In this document: piece by piece, positions 1 through 6,996 of the stretch
Numbering within the stretch: position 1 is the stretch's first letter
Layout of the letters: each line of letters opens with the position of its first letter
Assembly: GCA_023437485.1 (NCBI GenBank)
Contig: JAEZGB010000097.1
Coordinates: 1-11,102 of the forward strand
From: Bacteroidota bacterium
GTDB lineage: Bacteria; Bacteroidota; Bacteroidia; Flavobacteriales; Flavobacteriaceae
Length of the DNA stretch: 11,102 nucleotides
Reading direction: 5' to 3'
Notes under the pieces: generated by a model
Databases searched by the model: none
Told to the model about the DNA's origin: nothing
Seen by the model: only the letters and a program-made list of their open reading frames with translations
Program-made: the position numbers and the translations under genes

Positions 1-771
1 TTTCAGAAAATCGGGTTCGGCGATGGGGCGTTCAAATTCCCCAATCATTCCCGCTCCTATATTTTGGTGGAGATTTTCCAATTCATAGACTTCATAGGCA
101 ACTTCTTCATATATATGGCTGTTGAAAAGTGCCTGCAGAATAGCTTGCTGCTGATGTTTCTTGAAAGTAACCTCGATCCTGACTTCGTCACCCCGCACCA
201 GTTCGCCGCGGTTGCCGATCACCGGGTTACTGTCCTGGTTGCCCCGATAGGTGCTGAATCCCGTAGAGTTAAAACTGCAATGGTCATAATTTCCGATAGT
301 ACCGGCCCCGGCCCCAAAAAGCGCATGGCGGACCTGGTCGGCGTTGTCGGGCACCGTATAGGTAACTAATTTACGGATAAAGCCCGCCTTGGGAATCAGG
401 ATGCGCGTATTGGAAAGGCCCAACGCGTCGCAAATAATCTTGTTAACCCCCTCCATGTGGTTGTCCAGACTGGTGTGAACGGCATAAATCGCGATGGAAT
501 GCCGAATAGCCTTGATCATGGTGCGCTCAACATAATTTTTCCCCGTAAGGCTTTTCAGCCCTGAAAAAACGATGGGATGAAAGCTAACCACCATGTTGCA
601 TTTTCGCGAGATCGCCTCGTCAATAACGGCCTCAAGCGCGTCGTGGCATACCAGGATCCCGGTGATGTTTTGTTCCGGGCTTCCACAAAGCAAGCCTACA
701 TTGTCGTAATCCTCGGCGTACGCGCGCGGGCACATTTGTTCCAGCACGCGCATGATTTCTTTTACCAGCAT
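1..771 (-). CDS. Nif3-like dinuclear metal centre protein (DUF34), 3' end outside window
   Basis: Member of the Nif3/YbgI/YqfO family, hexameric or toroidal proteins with a two-metal site and no firmly established reaction (the GTP cyclohydrolase I type 2 label is historical). The 257 visible codons run open to the window edge; relatives with this architecture are about 360 residues, so roughly the last 100 residues, with the C-terminal HxxxE metal ligands, are missing. Visible marks are AEDYDNVGLL (19-28), VCHDAL (41-46), SFHPIVFSGLK (63-73) and AVHTSLDN (97-104), which form the N-terminal half of the metal site. A PII/CutA-like inserted domain follows at about 125-235, with GAGAGTIGNYDHCSF (153-167) and YEEVAYEVY (221-229). 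The first His of the usual HHP pair is Phe64; I recall the same in other flavobacterial homologues. The start ATG lies one base after the stop of the upstream secreted-protein gene (TGA-A-ATG), which suggests translational coupling. Confidence 0.9.
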   Translation of the reverse strand, partial: MLVKEIMRVLEQMCPRAYAEDYDNVGLLCGSPEQNITGILVCHDALEAVIDEAISRKCNMVVSFHPIVFSGLKSLTGKNYVERTMIKAIRHSIAIYAVHTSLDNHMEGVNKIICDALGLSNTRILIPKAGFIRKLVTYTVPDNADQVRHALFGAGAGTIGNYDHCSFNSTGFSTYRGNQDSNPVIGNRGELVRGDEVRIEVTFKKHQQQAILQALFNSHIYEEVAYEVYELENLHQNIGAGMIGEFERPIAEPDFLK

Positions 772-772
772 T

Positions 773-1351
773 TCAGGTTGACCATTTATTTAGGAAGTCC
801 TTGATGACCCAATTATTGTTTTCAAATTCCAGTTTGAGTACCGCGCCGCTGTTGTGCTCGATGCTTCGGTAAAATACTATTTTAGCCAACGCCGATTTTC
901 CTCCATTGTACAGCAAAGGCCGGTAAATAATCATCAGCCGTTGGTTATTGAGGTTAAAACGCTGCTGCTTTTGCTGGTATTCTTCCAACGTGAGGCAATC
1001 GTTGACTTTGGTCCTGAGCCCGGCCATATCTTCATGCGCCATGATTTTTTCCAGCTCGTCACGCCAGTTGGCCGGTGCCACGTCCTGCAACACCTTTTTG
1101 CGCAGTGCATTTATCTGACCGGGCGGAAGTTTCAGGGCGTTGACCGTCTCAAAAATCTCCTCGTTGTTTGCCGGTTGATCGCAAAAAACAAACAGCAGCT
1201 GGTTGCGGCCTTTTACAATCGGTTTTTCATTTTTGTAATAGTGCCGGGCGATGGTTTTCAAAATACCTTCACCTGCCGATTGCGATCGTGTGGCAAAAGA
1301 GATCAGCACGGCGATGGTCGCGAACATAAATGGAAAACGGGTGCGTTGCAT
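773..1351 (-). CDS. Secreted protein of unknown function, 192 residues
   Basis: I do not recognise a family. From the chosen ATG the protein begins with a basic and then hydrophobic stretch (residues 1-20, MQRTR then FPFMFATIAVLISF) ending near SQSAG, which fits a signal peptide, so the product is probably periplasmic or surface-exposed. The mature part is mixed alpha/beta with a charged helical middle (about 77-135) and a C-terminal block, KSALAKIVFYRSIEHNSG then VLKLEFENNNWVIKDF (about 152-186), that looks like beta hairpins. Two Cys (57, 119) are present. An upstream in-frame ATG at 1399 would add 16 residues, but a -7 promoter element lies between the two starts, so 1351 is preferred. The stop is one base before the Nif3 start, so the two genes probably form an operon although no functional link is evident. 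Confidence 0.75.
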   Translation of the reverse strand: MQRTRFPFMFATIAVLISFATRSQSAGEGILKTIARHYYKNEKPIVKGRNQLLFVFCDQPANNEEIFETVNALKLPPGQINALRKKVLQDVAPANWRDELEKIMAHEDMAGLRTKVNDCLTLEEYQQKQQRFNLNNQRLMIIYRPLLYNGGKSALAKIVFYRSIEHNSGAVLKLEFENNNWVIKDFLNKWST

Positions 1352-1369
1352 GGCGTAAAAGATAAGTTC

Positions 1370-1396
1370 CAAAGATAAAATATTATATTTTCGCAA
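1370..1396 (-). promoter_or_regulatory. Bacteroidota-type promoter for the secreted protein/Nif3 pair
   Basis: On the minus strand a TATCTTTG (1377 down to 1370) matches the TAnnTTTG -7 element of Bacteroidota primary sigma. A TTG at 1396-1394 is 16 bp upstream, slightly short of the usual 17-23. The predicted transcript would start about 10 nt upstream of the ATG at 1351. The site lies entirely inside the 46-bp divergent gap with lpxK. Confidence 0.45.
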
Positions 1397-1397
1397 C

Positions 1398-2408
1398 ATG
1401 CCGGGATTTAGAAAATTACTGTATCCGCTGTCGGTGGCCTATGACAAGGTCACGGCCCTGCGAAATTCGCTTTTTGACCGTGGCTATTTGCCCTCCCGTG
1501 AATATCCCTTCCCGGTGATTGCGGTTGGGAATTTGAGCGCCGGCGGAACGGGTAAATCACCCATGACCGAATACCTTGCCAGGCTGCTTGGCGAGCGGTA
1601 CAAAATTGCGGTACTGAGCCGCGGATATGGCCGCAAAACAAGTGGTTACCGCCTTGCCGGACCCGATGACAACGCGGCGGTCCTGGGCGATGAACCTTAC
1701 CAAATCCACGTAAAATTCCCCGAGGTGGCCGTTGCGGTCTGTGGTGACCGGCGCCATGGAATAGACCAGTTGGCGGCGACCGTGAGGCCCGATGTCATCA
1801 TTCTGGACGATGCATACCAGCACCGCTATGTAAAAGCAGGGCTGTATATTTTGCTCACATCGTACGGCGATTTGTTTGCCGACGATCAAATGCTGCCGGC
1901 CGGAAACCTTCGGGAGCACCCATCGGGCAAGAAAAGGGCGCACATCATCGTGGTGACCAAATGCCCGCAAGGGATCGGGCGCGACGAAATGGAACGGATC
2001 AGGATGAAAATCGATCCATTACCTTCTCAAAAGCTTTTTTTCAGTTTTATCGAGTATGCCGAAAACGTGCAGTCAGACACACGGCACATTCCGGTTGAGC
2101 AGGTTCGGCTGGCAAAAAAAACATTGTTTGCCGGAATAGCTAAACCTGAACCCTTTTTTGATTATTTGAAAGGCGGCCAGGACACCCTGTTGCGCTTTGC
2201 CGACCATCACGATTTCTCGGCTGCCGAAATCCGCCACATTATGGCAGGCCCCAAACCCGTAGTGACCACTGAGAAGGACTATGCAAGGCTCCGGCAGAAA
2301 GTCGCGCCTGATATGTTGTATTACCTGCCGATAAGGCAGTCCTTTGTAACCGGCGCCGAACGCTTTGATCAAAGCATTCTGGATTTCTGCAAAAGTTTTG
2401 ACAGATAA
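1398..2408 (+). CDS. lpxK: Tetraacyldisaccharide 4'-kinase LpxK
   Basis: LpxK phosphorylates the 4' position of the lipid A disaccharide, using ATP at the cytoplasmic face of the inner membrane; it is a late step of the Raetz pathway for lipopolysaccharide. The family is identified by the N-terminal Walker A segment GNLSAGGTGKSP (44-55), the preceding PVIAVGNL strand, SRGYGRK (74-80), LGDEP (96-100) and DDAYQHR (137-143), the Bacteroidota form of the family DDGFQHR motif. The N-terminal amphipathic helix (FRKLLYPLSVAYD) fits membrane association. The length of 336 residues is normal. The ATG shares its CATG with an opposite-strand ATG and lies only 7 nt beyond a TATATTTT that resembles a -7 box, so the mRNA may be leaderless or nearly so. 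It is followed after 61 bp by the purine phosphorylase gene, with no terminator seen between them. Confidence 0.96.
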   Translation: MPGFRKLLYPLSVAYDKVTALRNSLFDRGYLPSREYPFPVIAVGNLSAGGTGKSPMTEYLARLLGERYKIAVLSRGYGRKTSGYRLAGPDDNAAVLGDEPYQIHVKFPEVAVAVCGDRRHGIDQLAATVRPDVIILDDAYQHRYVKAGLYILLTSYGDLFADDQMLPAGNLREHPSGKKRAHIIVVTKCPQGIGRDEMERIRMKIDPLPSQKLFFSFIEYAENVQSDTRHIPVEQVRLAKKTLFAGIAKPEPFFDYLKGGQDTLLRFADHHDFSAAEIRHIMAGPKPVVTTEKDYARLRQKVAPDMLYYLPIRQSFVTGAERFDQSILDFCKSFDR

Positions 2409-2446
2409 ATTTTCGGGCAAACTGATGCCAATGGCTGCCGATTGAG

Positions 2447-2454
2447 TATTTTTG
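2447..2454 (+). promoter_or_regulatory. Candidate -7 element upstream of the purine phosphorylase gene
   Basis: TATTTTTG matches TAnnTTTG exactly and sits 15 bp before the ATG at 2470, implying a leader of about 10 nt. No good -33 TTG is seen at the expected distance; only a CTG at 2422-2424. An in-frame TTG codon at 2452 falls inside this element, which argues against using it as a start. Confidence 0.4.
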
Positions 2455-2469
2455 AATCAAATTTTCGTT

Positions 2470-3282
2470 ATGTGGGAAAAAGTTCAGCAAACCGTTGATT
2501 ATATAAAGGGAAGAAGTGATTTTGCGCCACGCTACGGCATCATCCTGGGCTCCGGGCTTGGGGGGTTTGCAAATGATATCGAGGTGGATCACGTAGTCCC
2601 GTACTCGGAGATCCCGAACTTCCCGGTATCTACCGTGGAAGGTCACAAAGGTGCGCTGGTCTTTGGCCATGTCGGCGATAAAAAAGTCGTCGCCATGCAG
2701 GGGCGCTTCCACTATTATGAAGGTTACAATATGCAGGAGGTCACTTTCCCGGTCCGGGTTATGAAGCACCTTGGCATCGATCGTTTGATAGTATCAAACG
2801 CATCGGGTGGTGTGAATCCGCATTATCGGGTGGGCTCCATCGTCATCATTACTGACCATATCAACATGATGCCCGAGCACCCGCTTAGAGGAAAGAACGA
2901 CCTTCGGTTTGGACCTCGCTTTGTCAACATGAGCGAACCCTACAGCCGCCGGATGATTTCCAACGCTAAAAACATCGCCTATGAACTGGAAATCGATGTC
3001 CGGGAGGGTGTATACCTGGGGCTTCAGGGGCCCACTTTTGAAACGCTGGCCGAGTACCGCATGGTCAAGGCGATGGGCGGTGATTGCGTAGGTATGTCAA
3101 CCGTGCCGGAGGTTATCGTGGCGCGCCATATGGAACTTGAGACTTTCGGGGTTTCGGTGATTACCGACATGGGCAATGAGGAGAGTATCGGCACCATTAC
3201 GCATGCCGAAGTCCTTGAAGCAGCCCGCCAGGCCGAGCCGCATGTTCGCAGATTGATTCGCGAGGTGATTGCCCGCGATTGA
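2470..3282 (+). CDS. punA: Purine nucleoside phosphorylase, trimeric (human-like) type
   Basis: Catalyses reversible phosphorolysis of purine nucleosides to free base and (deoxy)ribose-1-phosphate, in cytoplasmic purine salvage. The 270-residue product has the length and motifs of the homotrimeric class: GSGLGGF (27-33, phosphate Ser28), STVEGHKG (54-61, His59), QGRFHYYEGY (77-86, Arg79 and His81), SNASGGVN (109-116), LQGPTFET (185-192, Glu191), GMSTVPEVIVARH (208-220) and a His245 that aligns with human His257. Asp233 in VITDMGN stands where human PNP has Asn243, a purine-base contact, so the base preference may differ from strict 6-oxopurines. ATG2470 is chosen over an upstream TTG because MWEKVQQTV is the typical flavobacterial start. 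The stop abuts the stop of the convergent gene (TGATCA). Confidence 0.95.
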   Translation: MWEKVQQTVDYIKGRSDFAPRYGIILGSGLGGFANDIEVDHVVPYSEIPNFPVSTVEGHKGALVFGHVGDKKVVAMQGRFHYYEGYNMQEVTFPVRVMKHLGIDRLIVSNASGGVNPHYRVGSIVIITDHINMMPEHPLRGKNDLRFGPRFVNMSEPYSRRMISNAKNIAYELEIDVREGVYLGLQGPTFETLAEYRMVKAMGGDCVGMSTVPEVIVARHMELETFGVSVITDMGNEESIGTITHAEVLEAARQAEPHVRRLIREVIARD

Positions 3283-3597
3283 TCAAATTCCTTCCTGTAA
3301 ATACTTGATCAGGTTTTGGATGTCATTGCGCGCCTGTTCCGAAGGGCTTGTCGCAAAATTTTCGATTTTGGTGATGACCCGGTCTTTGGCAATCACCTCA
3401 ACCGAACTGTTGCTGAGTTTTCGGCGATTGATGTAATTCACGACTGCTTCCGCAAGGCTTTGACGCTCGCCGGGATGCCGGCTTTGCAGCATCTGATATA
3501 ACTTTTTGCAGAGATAGGCGCGTTGCATAGAATTCTGTTTTGGGCATGCTCTAAGGTATTGAGGGCTTAGGTCCAAAACATTACTGAATTGCTTCAT
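3283..3597 (-). CDS. Conserved-looking small protein of unknown function, 104 residues
   Basis: I do not recognise a family. The product is basic and predicted mostly helical, with no signal peptide or membrane segment, so it is probably cytoplasmic. A segment with short beta-like character (SSVEVIAKDRVI, about 63-74) separates two helical parts. Two Cys (18, 30) are not arranged as a metal site. An internal Met24 (position 3528) is an alternative start and would remove the less structured N-terminus. The gene lies 64 bp downstream of the hybrid kinase on the same strand; a weak -7-like TAATTCTG (3612 down to 3605) is just before the ATG. It ends stop-against-stop with the purine phosphorylase gene. 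Its reality rests on the tight packing, its co-orientation with the kinase and the lack of a better reading on either strand. Confidence 0.6.
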   Translation of the reverse strand: MKQFSNVLDLSPQYLRACPKQNSMQRAYLCKKLYQMLQSRHPGERQSLAEAVVNYINRRKLSNSSVEVIAKDRVITKIENFATSPSEQARNDIQNLIKYLQEGI

Positions 3598-3661
3598 TTT
3601 GTTACAGAATTAATAAATAATCTGCAGATTCCCGGCCTAATTTCGTTCGATATTGGCGCTA

Positions 3662-5827
3662 TTAAATATTCTGTGAAATCACCTTGTAGAAGTTGTTTGG
3701 GTCAAACGGTTTGGTGATTACGTCGTTCATTCCATAGGACAATAACATCTCTCGGTTTTCATTGAGCGAAATTGCAGTTAGGGCAATGATACGCGTGTGC
3801 TGATCAAAAGTGCGGATGGTTTGGGTGGCGATGGTTCCGTTGATTCCCGGCAGATGCACGTCCATCAAAACCAAATCATAATAGTTATTCTTGACGGCCT
3901 CGATGGCATCTTCACCATTGTCAATGATTTCACAAAGAATCTGCTTGTTCTCCAGCATTTTTTTGGTGATCATCTGGTTGATTTTGTTGTCTTCAACCAA
4001 CAGCACCTTCTTGTTCACAAATATGGATTCGTCATAATCTTCCTCCCCGCTGCGCTCCGTCTCAACATGGTTGCCTACCCGGAAAGTAAGGGTAAAGTAA
4101 AACGTCGATCCTTTCCCTACCTTGCTTTGAAGTTTGATGTCCCCGCCCAGTATTTCAGTAAGTTTCTTTACGATGTTAAGGCCAAGGCCCGTCCCGCCGT
4201 ACTTGCGATTTATCTCGATCGAGCCCTGCGCGAAGCTGTCAAAGACCGTCTCCTGTTTGTCCTCTGGAATCCCGATGCCGGTATCCACGATCTTGAAATC
4301 AATGACCGACTCTTCCTCAGTGCGCGAAACCTGGGTGGCAATTACCTTTACCTCGCCGTTTTTGGTAAACTTGAGCGCGTTATTGATAAGGTTGATGAAA
4401 ATCTGCGAGAGTTTCGTGGGATCGCCAATTAAGATGTCCGGGATTTCCGGGTCAATCTCGATCACGTATTTATTGCTGTTTTTCATCGCCAGTTCCCTGA
4501 GCGAATTCTGGATGTTTTCCAGCAACAGCTTTAAGTTGAAGTTGATGGCCTCGGCCTGCACGTTACTGGATTCTATGCGGTTGATTTCCAGTATTTCATT
4601 GATAAAAGTCAGTAGGTAATTCCCTGAAAATTTGAGTGACTCCAAATAGTGCAGTTGTGACTTTTTTGGGTTTTCCTCAAGTAAAAGGTGCGTGATCCCG
4701 TTTATGGCGTTGAGCGGCGTGCGCAATTCGTGGCTAACCGTCGAAAGGAATTCGGCGCGCGCCTTCGAGGCCTTTTCGGCCTTGTCCTTTGCAATTTGCA
4801 ATTCGCTGTTCTTTTCCTTGAGCAAAAGGTTGCTTTGGTTGCGGATGATGTTGTTCTTGTAAAGCGACAGGCTCAATAACGAGAGAATTGAGATCAGCGC
4901 GATGGCCAGGATACTCACCAGCTTTTGAAACTGGTTGGTTTGTTGCTGGCGCTCATTTTCGCGTTCCATTTCTTCAATCCGTTTGAGGCGGTCGTTTTCC
5001 TTGAAACGGTTGTAATCTTCGGCCCCGAGGCGCTCGTTGCTGATATTGAAGATGCTGTCCTTTAGCTCGATGTGCATTTTGAGGAAGCTGAACGAGTTTG
5101 GGATATCGGACATATCTTCATAAACCGAGCTCATGGCCTTGTAAATATTGGACCTGAGTTCAATATTGGATCCCTCGCGATTTAATTCAAGTGCGCGCCT
5201 GAAATAATTTACCGCAAGATTATTGCGTTTTTGTGCAGCTTCAATGGTGCCGATATGATAAAATGCATCGGCCTTGATCTGGTAGGGATCGCTGGGTTTG
5301 CCTATGATGGCATTGAAAATCTGCGCCGCGAGTTTGGTCTTGCCCTTGGCCTTGTAAACAATCCCCTTTTGCAGGTCCAGCAAAACAATGGCATCAGGCA
5401 GTTCCACCGTTTCGTATATTGTCTTGGCCTTGTCCAAATTTACCTCGGCTTTGGAGTAATTTTCCTTCTCCATATAACAAAGCCCCAGGCTGTAATAGGC
5501 ATAAGCCTGCTCATCTGACGGTTTGAGCGTATTGTAAAGTGCGATGCTCCGGTTAAAGTTCTCGATGGCATCGTCATACTTTTTCAGCTGAAAATAAAGC
5601 GATCCCAAAGCCGCGGTCGCGTTTGCCTCCGCCCGGGTATCGTTGATCTCACTGGCGTAATTGATCGCGTTTTGCGTGTATTCAAGTGAATTCTTGAAAT
5701 TGTTGATCTTGGCGCTGAAGTTTGCCAACTGGATGTAATAGGCCACGCTGTCGACTTTCTCCACAGTATTGCGCTGGCCAATAGCAGCGTACGAGCACAG
5801 CAAAACGATCAGGAGCCAAAACCTCAT
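3662..5827 (-). CDS. TPR-containing hybrid sensor histidine kinase with C-terminal receiver domain
   Basis: Membrane sensor kinase that autophosphorylates on His and passes phosphate to its own receiver domain. In order: signal peptide (1-17); tetratricopeptide-like repeats (about 28-255, with units such as LGSLYFQLKKYDDAIENF and SLGLCYMEKENYSKAEVNL), probably periplasmic; a charged coiled coil (about 270-300); one transmembrane helix (about 303-323); a second coiled coil (330-358); HisKA with SHELRTP (365-371, His366); HATPase with N box INNALKF (481-487), DTGIGIP (515-521) and GGTGLGL (544-550); and a receiver with LLVEDN (609-614), phosphoacceptor Asp656 in LMDVHLP, Thr684 and Lys706. All catalytic residues are present and the length (721) is complete. 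There is no DNA-binding or Hpt domain, so downstream partners lie elsewhere. It starts 35 bp after the gap stop; TATCTTTA at 5858-5851 is a weak -7 candidate. The input signal is unknown. Confidence 0.95.
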   Translation of the reverse strand: MRFWLLIVLLCSYAAIGQRNTVEKVDSVAYYIQLANFSAKINNFKNSLEYTQNAINYASEINDTRAEANATAALGSLYFQLKKYDDAIENFNRSIALYNTLKPSDEQAYAYYSLGLCYMEKENYSKAEVNLDKAKTIYETVELPDAIVLLDLQKGIVYKAKGKTKLAAQIFNAIIGKPSDPYQIKADAFYHIGTIEAAQKRNNLAVNYFRRALELNREGSNIELRSNIYKAMSSVYEDMSDIPNSFSFLKMHIELKDSIFNISNERLGAEDYNRFKENDRLKRIEEMERENERQQQTNQFQKLVSILAIALISILSLLSLSLYKNNIIRNQSNLLLKEKNSELQIAKDKAEKASKARAEFLSTVSHELRTPLNAINGITHLLLEENPKKSQLHYLESLKFSGNYLLTFINEILEINRIESSNVQAEAINFNLKLLLENIQNSLRELAMKNSNKYVIEIDPEIPDILIGDPTKLSQIFINLINNALKFTKNGEVKVIATQVSRTEEESVIDFKIVDTGIGIPEDKQETVFDSFAQGSIEINRKYGGTGLGLNIVKKLTEILGGDIKLQSKVGKGSTFYFTLTFRVGNHVETERSGEEDYDESIFVNKKVLLVEDNKINQMITKKMLENKQILCEIIDNGEDAIEAVKNNYYDLVLMDVHLPGINGTIATQTIRTFDQHTRIIALTAISLNENREMLLSYGMNDVITKPFDPNNFYKVISQNI

Positions 5828-5862
5828 TTAGGGCACTGTAAATTAGAGTTTAAAGATATAAA

Positions 5863-6864
5863 TTATTTGTTATGGACCACCGGGATCAGGTCTATAATCC
5901 TGGAGCTGTACCCAATTTCATTGTCATACCAGCCAACCACTTTTACCATTTTGCCAATCACCGAGGTAAGCTGCGAGTCAAAAAGACAGGAATGTGTATT
6001 GCCGATGATGTCCACTGATACGATCGGGTCGTCGGTGTAATCCAGAATGCCTTTCATTTGCACCTGAGAAGCTTGCCTGAAGGCGTTGTTGATTTCCTGG
6101 ATCGATGCCTCACGCCGAACATAACAGGTAATATCGGTGAGCGAGCCGTCAGGGACCGGGACGCGGATTCCGCCGCCACCAATCTTGCCTTCCATTTCAG
6201 GAAAAATGGTGTTGAGTGCCTTGGCCGCGCCGGTGGTGGTGGGCACAATGGATTGCGAGGCCGCCCGTGCACGCCGCAGGTCGCGGTGAGGTTGGTCATG
6301 CAGGCTTTGGTCGGTGGTGTAGGAGTGGACCGTGGTGATGTAGGCCTGCTCAATCCCACAAAGTTCATCGATGATCCGGATCATGGGCGCGGCGTTGTTG
6401 GTGGTACAGCTCGCGTTGGAAACAATCCGCTCGGAACCGTCCAAGATATGGTCATTTACTCCCAGCACTACGGTCTTGATTTCAGGCGTTTCAGCCGGTG
6501 CTGATAAAATCACCTTTGGCGCGCCACTCTCAATGTGTGCATAAATGTCCTCGTAGCGCTTGTATTTGCCCGTGCACTCGATCACGAGGTCAACACCGAA
6601 CCTTCTCCAATCAAGATCGGCAATTCGGCGCTGCGAAGTGTAGGCGAATTTTTTTTGGCCAACAATCAGGTGGTTGCTGTCATGCGAGCAGGTTTGAGGC
6701 AATATCCCGTGTATCGAATCATACTTTAGCAGATGTGCCATGGTAGCCACGTCGGCGATGTCATTGACCGCAACCACCTCGATATTTGGATGATCGAGCA
6801 ACAGCCTGAAAAGGTTCCGGCCGATCCTGCCAAATCCGTTGATCCCAATCGTGATTTTACCCAT
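5863..6864 (-). CDS. gap: Glyceraldehyde-3-phosphate dehydrogenase, type I
   Basis: Cytoplasmic enzyme that oxidises and phosphorylates glyceraldehyde-3-phosphate to 1,3-bisphosphoglycerate in glycolysis, and runs in reverse in gluconeogenesis. The Rossmann motif GINGFGRIG (7-15) is followed by the VAVNDIAD strand end, where Asp35 corresponds to the Asp that selects NAD over NADP. The active site is SNASCTTNN (149-157, Cys153), with TTVHSYTTDQ (177-186, His180). The later signatures DLRRARAASQSIVPTTTGAAKA (195-216), RVPVPDGSLTD (234-244) and WYDNEIGYSSR (312-322) are intact. The length of 333 is standard. Gln191 occupies the position of Leu187 in the Bacillus/Geobacillus NAD enzymes while the neighbouring Pro is kept, so cofactor preference is probably NAD but not certain. 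Upstream, TACATTTA (6878-6871) is a weak -7 candidate, and the 5' region holds two heptamer repeat arrays. Confidence 0.96.
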   Translation of the reverse strand: MGKITIGINGFGRIGRNLFRLLLDHPNIEVVAVNDIADVATMAHLLKYDSIHGILPQTCSHDSNHLIVGQKKFAYTSQRRIADLDWRRFGVDLVIECTGKYKRYEDIYAHIESGAPKVILSAPAETPEIKTVVLGVNDHILDGSERIVSNASCTTNNAAPMIRIIDELCGIEQAYITTVHSYTTDQSLHDQPHRDLRRARAASQSIVPTTTGAAKALNTIFPEMEGKIGGGGIRVPVPDGSLTDITCYVRREASIQEINNAFRQASQVQMKGILDYTDDPIVSVDIIGNTHSCLFDSQLTSVIGKMVKVVGWYDNEIGYSSRIIDLIPVVHNK

Positions 6865-6923
6865 ACTGTTTAAATGTAACTAAAAAGCCCGCATTAGGGA
6901 TGGCAACGAACCCGGAGGCAAAA

Positions 6924-6955
6924 GAATTAAAAATTTTGAATTTTAAATTTTGAAT
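6924..6955 (+). repeat. Heptamer array, unit RAATTTT, about 4.5 copies
   Basis: The plus strand reads GAATTAA, AAATTTT, GAATTTT, AAATTTT, GAAT in exact 7-bp steps, giving two identical 11-mers (AAATTTTGAAT at 6931 and 6945) 14 bp apart. It lies 60 bp upstream of the gap start codon and is separated by 8 bp of GC-rich sequence from the next array. Confidence 0.75.
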
Positions 6956-6963
6956 GCGCCCCA

Positions 6964-6996
6964 ATTATTAATTATTACTTATTAATTATTAATTAT
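6964..6996 (+). repeat. Heptamer array ATTATTA, 4.7 copies
   Basis: The plus strand reads ATTATTA, ATTATTA, CTTATTA, ATTATTA, ATTAT with a strict 7-bp period and one substitution. It directly abuts the lipA stop codon on the 3' side and lies about 100 bp upstream of gap. No terminator hairpin with a U tract is seen here, so transcription from lipA may continue through the array into gap. Confidence 0.85.

Noticed and set aside
854..1378. Open frame of 174 codons on the plus strand opposite the secreted-protein gene
   Set aside because: The minus-strand reading has a signal peptide, an exact -7 element and tight coupling to Nif3; the plus reading has none of these.
2452..2469. TTG start adding six residues to the purine phosphorylase
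   Set aside because: The TTG is part of a -7 promoter element, so it would not be in the mRNA; the ATG at 2470 gives the normal family N-terminus.
3797..4619. Plus-strand open frames opposite the histidine kinase
   Set aside because: They lie across the catalytic and receiver motifs of the kinase, which is complete and unambiguous.
6865..6995. A riboswitch or structured leader upstream of gap
   Set aside because: The gap is dominated by AT-rich heptamer repeats and shows no conserved aptamer-like core that I can recognise.
6924..6996. Possible CRISPR array in the repeat-rich gap before gap
   Set aside because: Units are 7 bp in direct tandem with no spacers; this is simple repeat DNA.
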